From assembly GCA_902490585.1 (NCBI GenBank), contig CABUEI010000008.1:1-64000 (forward strand): a DNA stretch of 64,000 bases. The letters run 5' to 3'. The DNA is from an uncultured Oscillospiraceae bacterium (GTDB lineage Bacteria > Bacillota > Clostridia > Oscillospirales > Ruminococcaceae). Within the stretch, counting starts at the first letter, position 1, and each line of letters opens with the position of its first letter. The notes beneath the pieces are model-generated. The model ran no database searches. It was not told where the DNA came from and saw nothing but the letters and a program-made list of their open reading frames with translations. Below, in pieces: positions 59,035 to 64,000 of this stretch. The position numbers and the translations under genes are program-made.

Positions 59035-62000
59035 ATGAAATTAGGAAAGAACTTTCGGCTGTGCCTGTTTGTTTTTGGCTGCCTGATATTAAATTGCGGC
59101 GGAAAGGCGCTTGCCGAATTTTGGGGACTGCCGCTATGGCTTGACGCATTGGGTACGGTTTTTGCGGCGTATGCGTTAGGCCCTTTTTGCGGTGCTGTCA
59201 TTGGCACGGCAACCAATATCATATACGGCATTTATTCACCGATAGCGTTTTTATACGTTCTTACCAATATATCTGTTGGAATAATTGTCGGCATTTTTGA
59301 GAAAAAGGGACTGTTAAAGGACCTGTTCGGATTCCTTTCAACCGCGTTTGTCATAACAATTGTATCGGTTGCAGTATCTACTCCGCTGAATTTTCTCCTT
59401 GCAGACGGTAATGTCGGAAATGTGTGGGGAGATGGAATGATTGCGTTTTGCCGTACATTGAGCTTAAATAATACGGTTAGCTGTATCGTCGGTGAGTTTT
59501 ATATGGATTTTCTGGATAAAACTCTTACGATGGTATTGTTTTTCCTGATAGTTCGTCTGATGAACCGAAATAAGGACAAGCCCGCAAAAAAGAAAAAATC
59601 ATTTAAGAACAAAACAAACACCGTTTCCGCAATATTAGCGGTGCTGTTGGTTTCATCGGTTTTCTGCCCTTTGGATTTTACATATGCTGCGGCAGACGGC
59701 ACGAATGGTTCCGACAATGATTACGACAAGTATATTCGCAAGGTTTACAACGGAGATAACGGTCTGCCCGGAGGAATGGCTAACGATATTGTTCAGACAA
59801 AGGACGGCGTTTTGTGGATAGGCACATACGGCGGACTTTATCGTTACTGCGGCAACAGCATAGAGTGGATGAATAATATTGAGTCCATCAAGACTGTAAA
59901 CTGCCTTTATACGGACGAGGCAGGCAGACTTTGGATAGGCACAAACGACAACGGTTTATCCATATACATAAACGATAAGATCACTAACGAGCTGACAAAA
60001 GCTGACGGATTCCCGTCAAATTCTGTCCGCTGCATTACCGAGGGGTCAAACGGTTTTTACTATGCCGGTACCACCGACAGCCTTGTTGTACTTACGATGA
60101 GCGGCGGACTAAAGGTGTATGACACTATTGAAGAAGTTGTCTTCGTAAGGAGAATATGCGCCGACAAGAACGGAAATGTCGCGGCGGTTACTGACGAGGG
60201 ATCGCTGTATCTCATTCAAGGAACCGAGGTCGCAGCAAAGCTGACTGCCGACGAGAACGGCGAGAGTTTCAGAAGCTGTACTTTTGATGAAAACGGGGCG
60301 CTGTATGTCGGCACATCGCTTAATACGGTGAAAAAATTTGACATCTCCGAGGGCACATTCAAGGAGCTTGATTCGGTTGAATGTGGAGAACTTCTGCGAA
60401 TTAATTCGCTAACCTGTTCGGATAACGGAACACTGTTTCTATGCGCGGATAATGGCGCAGGATACATCACAGGCGGCAATGAATATCATTCGATTGATGT
60501 ATCGGGATTTAACAGCTCGATTGAGAATATGTTAATCGACTATCAGGGTAATCTCTGGTTTACATCTTCGCGTCTGGGATTGCTCTGTCTGTGCAGGTCT
60601 GTGTTTACGGAAATGAACGAATTTGACGGTTTGTCGGGAAACGTTGTGAACACTGTGGCGAAGTGGCAGGGGACATTGTATTTCGGTACGGACAGCGGTC
60701 TTGAAGCGGCGAACGATAATCAAAGCGAAATCTCAAATCAACTTATCGAAGCGCTTGACGGTGTGCGTATACGCTGCCTTATGTCAGACTCGGAAAACAA
60801 CCTTTGGATTTGCACTTCCGGTAAGGGCGTATTGGAGGTTTCTCCGAACGGAAATATAGAAAAGTACGACATTTCAAACGGTGCTCTGGGAGAAAAATTC
60901 CGCTCTGCAATAGAGCTTAAGGACGGTACGATTGCAGCGGCGGGGGATTACGGTATAACGTTTATAAACAACGGAAAGGTAATCGACGCCATTGGCTCGT
61001 CCGAGGGTCTGACAAATCCAAAGCTGCTTACGCTTTGCGAGAAAACCGACGGAAGTATTCTTGCGGGAACGGACGGAAACGGCATTGCAGTAATAAAGGA
61101 GGGAAGAATTGTACAGGAAATCAAGCAGGAGGACGGGCTGAGTTCGGATATTATCCTGCGAATTGTAAAGAACTCCGACGATGACGGCTACTTTATTGTA
61201 ACAGGAAATGGCTTGTGTTATCTGAACGATAAAAACGAAGCACGCATACTGAAGAACTTCCCTTATTACAACAACTACGACGTAATCGAGGGAAACAAAA
61301 ACGAACTCTTTGTGCTTTGCTCAGCGGGAATTTTCGTCGTTGACAAAACTGAACTCCTTGCGGGCGGAAATGTCAATTATCTTCTTCTGGACGCAAAAAA
61401 GGGACTGCGTATTGCGCTTACTCCAAACTCATGGAATTACATTGATGAAAATGACAACCTCTATTTGTCGGGAGATACAGGCGCAGTTTATTTCAACATG
61501 AATGAATATGATTTTTCTATGAGATCATATCGTGTTCTGCTTAAGGAAATCGTAGCGGACGGCGAAAGTTTCCTTATTGAAAAGGGCGCGCAAACCGTAA
61601 TTCCGGCAGGAACCTCGGAGATTGTGTTCACCCCCGAAATAGTCAACTTCTCGGTAAACGACCCCGATATCAGCGTTTATCTTGAGGGCTTTGACGAAGC
61701 ACCGAGAGTTATGCCTCAGAGCGAAATGGAAAGCATAACGTATTCCAATATCCCGTCGGGAGAATATGTGTTCAGGCTGGCGATACTGGATAGCAGAACA
61801 GGAAGCGCAATCGCCGAAAACACGTACAAGCTCTCCAAAGAAAGAGAAATATACGACAACTGGTGGTTCAGGTTATATGCAGGCACGGTTGCTGTAATTG
61901 CGATTGCATACCTCACATGGCTGATTGTCAGGACGCAGATTCAAAAGACCCTGCGTATGCAGAAAATGGAGCTTGATTTCGCAAAGAATCAAATAAAAAT

Positions 62001-62613
62001 GGGCAACGAAACCATTCTTACCATAGCGCAGGCGGTTGACGCAAAGGACGAGAATACAAGCCAACACTCCGTCAGAGTAGCGGAGTATTCTGTTATGATT
62101 GCAAAAGAGCTTGGTTACAGCGAAGAACAATGCGAAAACCTGCGAAAGATAGCAATACTGCACGATATCGGCAAAATAGGTATTCCCGACAGTGTTCTGA
62201 ATAAGCCAGCACGGCTTACCGACGAGGAATATGATATTATGAAATCCCACGTTCTTCGAGGCGCGGAAATACTCAAAAAATTTACGATGATTGAAAATGT
62301 TGCCGACGGCGCATTATATCACCACGAAAGATACGACGGAAGCGGATATGCAAACGGACTTAAAGGTGAAGAAATTCCGCTTAATGCTCGAATAATCGGT
62401 ATTGCGGATGCATTCGACGCTATGACGGCAAATCGTGTTTACCGAAAAAAGCTTGATCTTGATTTTGTGATTGAAGAGCTGAAAAAAGGCAGAGGAACGC
62501 AGTTTGACCCGAAGCTTGTGGATATCATGCTGAAGCTTATCGAAAACGGAACAGTAGACGTTGAGCAAATCTATGGGAAAAAGTTAAGCGAGGAGTATGC
62601 AAATGAAATCTGA
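59035..62613 (+). CDS. ECF-S-like membrane domain / beta-propeller / HD-GYP sensor protein
   Basis: This 1192-residue multidomain sensor starts after AGAGGAG. Residues 1-185 form a multi-helix membrane domain resembling ECF transporter S-components (LWLDALGTVFAAYALGPFCG; TNISVGIIVGIFEKKG). After a further hydrophobic segment (AILAVLLVSSVFCPLDFTYA, ~200-220) come repeats of the two-component-regulator propeller type (VLWIGTYGGLYRY; LWIGTNDNGLSIY; LWFTSSRLGLLCL; LWICTSGKGVLEV) to about residue 770. A Y_Y_Y-like beta domain follows, then a membrane helix (RLYAGTVAVIAIAYLTWLIV, ~945-965). The output is a cytoplasmic HD-GYP domain: HSVRVAEYSV, ILHDIGKIGIPD (~1042), HHERYDGSGYANGLKGEEIP. The GYP motif is GYA. 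HD-GYP domains degrade cyclic di-GMP; activity here is inferred. It overlaps the BMP gene. Confidence 0.88.
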   Translation: MKLGKNFRLCLFVFGCLILNCGGKALAEFWGLPLWLDALGTVFAAYALGPFCGAVIGTATNIIYGIYSPIAFLYVLTNISVGIIVGIFEKKGLLKDLFGFLSTAFVITIVSVAVSTPLNFLLADGNVGNVWGDGMIAFCRTLSLNNTVSCIVGEFYMDFLDKTLTMVLFFLIVRLMNRNKDKPAKKKKSFKNKTNTVSAILAVLLVSSVFCPLDFTYAAADGTNGSDNDYDKYIRKVYNGDNGLPGGMANDIVQTKDGVLWIGTYGGLYRYCGNSIEWMNNIESIKTVNCLYTDEAGRLWIGTNDNGLSIYINDKITNELTKADGFPSNSVRCITEGSNGFYYAGTTDSLVVLTMSGGLKVYDTIEEVVFVRRICADKNGNVAAVTDEGSLYLIQGTEVAAKLTADENGESFRSCTFDENGALYVGTSLNTVKKFDISEGTFKELDSVECGELLRINSLTCSDNGTLFLCADNGAGYITGGNEYHSIDVSGFNSSIENMLIDYQGNLWFTSSRLGLLCLCRSVFTEMNEFDGLSGNVVNTVAKWQGTLYFGTDSGLEAANDNQSEISNQLIEALDGVRIRCLMSDSENNLWICTSGKGVLEVSPNGNIEKYDISNGALGEKFRSAIELKDGTIAAAGDYGITFINNGKVIDAIGSSEGLTNPKLLTLCEKTDGSILAGTDGNGIAVIKEGRIVQEIKQEDGLSSDIILRIVKNSDDDGYFIVTGNGLCYLNDKNEARILKNFPYYNNYDVIEGNKNELFVLCSAGIFVVDKTELLAGGNVNYLLLDAKKGLRIALTPNSWNYIDENDNLYLSGDTGAVYFNMNEYDFSMRSYRVLLKEIVADGESFLIEKGAQTVIPAGTSEIVFTPEIVNFSVNDPDISVYLEGFDEAPRVMPQSEMESITYSNIPSGEYVFRLAILDSRTGSAIAENTYKLSKEREIYDNWWFRLYAGTVAVIAIAYLTWLIVRTQIQKTLRMQKMELDFAKNQIKMGNETILTIAQAVDAKDENTSQHSVRVAEYSVMIAKELGYSEEQCENLRKIAILHDIGKIGIPDSVLNKPARLTDEEYDIMKSHVLRGAEILKKFTMIENVADGALYHHERYDGSGYANGLKGEEIPLNARIIGIADAFDAMTANRVYRKKLDLDFVIEELKKGRGTQFDPKLVDIMLKLIENGTVDVEQIYGKKLSEEYANEI

Positions 62614-63808
62614 CGCAAAACATAAGATACTGATTACATTGATATGCTCGGTTGTGGCTGTGGTTATCGCTTTTGGCATACACTTTATCGTTTCCGAAAA
62701 AAATGCGGAGAAAAACATTAAGGTGGGATTCGTATATGTCGGAGATTTAAGCGACGCATACACGAGCAATTTTGCAAAGGCACAGCATGAAATCGAAAAG
62801 ATGTATGGAGAGCATGTTGAAACTCTGCCGAAATACAATGTGCCGGAGGACTCGGTAGAGCCTGTTCTGGATGAACTTGCTGAAGCAAATTGCTCGCTGA
62901 TTTTCACAACAAGTTATGGCTACGGTGAAAAGACCAAGGAGTATGCGGCGAAATATCCCGACATACAGTTCTGTCAGGCAACCTGCAGCAACGCAAACGA
63001 CGAGCCGTTTCTGAGTAACTATCACACCTTTATGGGAAATATCTACGAAGGGCGCTACATTTCGGGCGTTGTTGCCGGAATGAAGCTTGATTCGCTTATC
63101 AAGGAAGGCAGAATTACGGGAGAACAGGCAAAGATAGGGTATATCGGAGCCTTTCCTTATGCAGAGGTTATTTCGGGATATACCGCATTTTTTCTCGGCG
63201 TGAGGTCTGTCGTACCCGAAGCAACCATGACAGTGAAATACACGAATTCGTGGAGCAACTATCACCTTGAAAAGAAATGCGCTGAGAAACTGATAGAAGA
63301 TGGCTGCATTGTCATTTCTCAGCATTCTGACACATCGGGACCTGCGGCAGCCTGCGAACAAACAGACAGGTCGCAGATGGTGTATTACGTCAGCTACAAC
63401 GAGAGCATGAGGGATATTGCACCGACGACATACCTTACAGGTTCAAAAATTAACTGGTGCCCGTATATGACAGGCGCGGTTAAGGCGGTCCTTGACGATA
63501 AGAAAATCGAACAATGCGTTAGTGGAAATGTTAACGGCAACGATATCGGTTCGGGATTTAAGAACAACTGGGTTCAGATGTTGGAAATAAACGAGTTTAT
63601 CACACCGAAAGGAACTCAGGAAAAGGTTGATGAACTAATCGATAAATTCCGCCGGAATAAAATTCAGGTTTTTTGCGGGGATTATATAGGAGTTGATCCG
63701 TACGATCCGTCGGACACCATTGATTTGAAAGACGGATACAACGAAAACGCAGACAGTTCTGCACCGTCGTTTCATTATATCCTGCAAGACGTTATAACAA
63801 TCGAATAA
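62603..63808 (+). CDS. BMP-family (PnrA/Med-like) substrate-binding protein, membrane-anchored
   Basis: The ATG at 62603 is 8 nt from AGGAG; the ATG at 62597 is too close. The ~401-residue protein has an N-terminal membrane helix (ILITLICSVVAVVIAFGIHFIV) in place of the usual lipobox. The BMP fold is clear: KVGFVYVGDLSDAYTSNF, SLIFTTSYGYGEKTKEYAAK, GNIYEGRYISGVVAGMKL and KIGYIGAFPYAEVISGYTAFFLGVRSV. NSWSNYHLEKKCAEKLI and VISQHSDTSGPAAACEQ follow. Characterised relatives bind purine nucleosides. No BMP-type permease or ATPase follows, and the gene overlaps the propeller/HD-GYP gene, so it may serve as ligand sensor for that protein rather than in transport. Confidence 0.88.
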   Translation: MKSDAKHKILITLICSVVAVVIAFGIHFIVSEKNAEKNIKVGFVYVGDLSDAYTSNFAKAQHEIEKMYGEHVETLPKYNVPEDSVEPVLDELAEANCSLIFTTSYGYGEKTKEYAAKYPDIQFCQATCSNANDEPFLSNYHTFMGNIYEGRYISGVVAGMKLDSLIKEGRITGEQAKIGYIGAFPYAEVISGYTAFFLGVRSVVPEATMTVKYTNSWSNYHLEKKCAEKLIEDGCIVISQHSDTSGPAAACEQTDRSQMVYYVSYNESMRDIAPTTYLTGSKINWCPYMTGAVKAVLDDKKIEQCVSGNVNGNDIGSGFKNNWVQMLEINEFITPKGTQEKVDELIDKFRRNKIQVFCGDYIGVDPYDPSDTIDLKDGYNENADSSAPSFHYILQDVITIE

Positions 63809-63817
63809 AGAAACCGG

Positions 63818-63853
63818 AACCCTTGCGGTACATAGTGTATCGCAGGGGTTTTC
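63818..63853 (+). terminator. Terminator after the BMP-family gene
   Basis: AACCCTTGCG (63818-63827) pairs with CGCAGGGGTT (63841-63850, one G-U) and runs into TTTT. Confidence 0.8.
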
Positions 63854-64000
63854 CTATTATCGCTGAAGCGTTTGTTTCATGTTCCCTTGCAGCGTATATG
63901 CTGTTAAAACAAAGCAACCGCGTTCAAATGAGGAAGCTCATGCGGCTGATTTTGATATGCTTCGTTTTAATCATCGTATAAGCCGCAGTAAGTATCATTT
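63854..64000 (+). other. Right edge, no gene assigned
   Basis: A short frame (about 63860-63980) reads AEAFVSCSLAAYMLLKQSNR and would end LIRLI-type hydrophobic sequence, but it has no start codon with a ribosome binding site. I see nothing certain here. Confidence 0.3.

Noticed and set aside
59035..59600. Functional ECF vitamin transporter
   Set aside because: Only an S-component-like domain is present; no EcfA or EcfT genes are nearby and the domain is fused to a sensor.
62747..63361. Minus-strand ORF of 204 codons
   Set aside because: It lies antisense within the well-supported BMP-family gene, has no ribosome binding site and an unlikely composition.

Overview
The window looks like chromosome from an anaerobic, endospore-forming Firmicute of the Oscillospiraceae/Ruminococcaceae type (a Ruminococcus- or [Eubacterium] siraeum-like gut bacterium; this placement is inference). 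The grounds are AGGAGG-type ribosome binding sites, consensus TTGACA-17-TATAAT promoters, many lipobox lipoproteins, a complete GerA-type germinant receptor operon, an endo-mannanase lipoprotein, and moderate GC content. It is mostly ordinary chromosome with a few degraded loci.

Layout. 1-9.4 kb: three paralogous ~500-residue solute-binding lipoproteins without a transporter, interspersed with a soluble PocR-domain signalling protein, glycogen synthase, a Ca2+/Na+ antiporter and a GNAT acetyltransferase. 9.4-14.4 kb: DUF421 and DUF4363 genes divergent from the gerKA-KB-KC germination operon. 14.5-18.4 kb: metNIQ methionine importer preceded by a methionine-codon-rich leader ORF and an attenuator-like terminator, with a palindromic operator over its promoter and a divergent TetR gene. 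18.4-20.4 kb: a frameshifted surface repeat protein. 20.5-26.8 kb: an orphan amino-acid binding lipoprotein, an SGNH hydrolase, a ferredoxin-like protein, a HipB-like XRE repressor with three evenly spaced operators and no HipA, a second XRE gene, and a polar amino-acid ABC transporter. 26.9-30.2 kb: copper locus (CsoR, CopA, CopZ-like) with two CsoR boxes in its promoter. 30.3-32.9 kb: an operon of unknown proteins and one divergent unknown gene. 33.0-33.1 kb: tRNA-Ser(UGA). 33.2-38.9 kb: cell-wall operon (alpha/beta hydrolase, membrane-anchored MurF, zinc-ribbon protein, Ddl, small protein, RluA-type pseudouridine synthase).

39-41 kb: an ABC ATPase with an internally deleted FtsX-type permease. 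41.4-45 kb: metallophosphoesterase, NifX-like protein, and a cluster with two tandem paralogous membrane-anchored proteins. 45-50 kb: a 25-bp perfect palindrome, a hybrid histidine kinase broken by two in-frame stops, a translationally coupled but frameshifted solute-binding protein, and a GH5 mannanase. 50-55 kb: nitrilase-family and M48-like genes, DegV, AIM24, HIRAN and an iron-type dehydrogenase. 55.4-56.2 kb: ISL3-family remnant. 56.6-63.8 kb: a MalT-like LuxR regulator, a very large ECF-S-like/beta-propeller/HD-GYP sensor and a membrane-anchored BMP (nucleoside-type) binding protein that together look like one signalling module.

The two most interesting items are the apparent ribosome-mediated attenuator of metNIQ (five Met codons in a 21-residue leader peptide, with mutually exclusive antiterminator and terminator stems) and the three-gene MalT-like/propeller-HD-GYP/BMP module. 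Neither could be tested here by alignment, folding software or database search.
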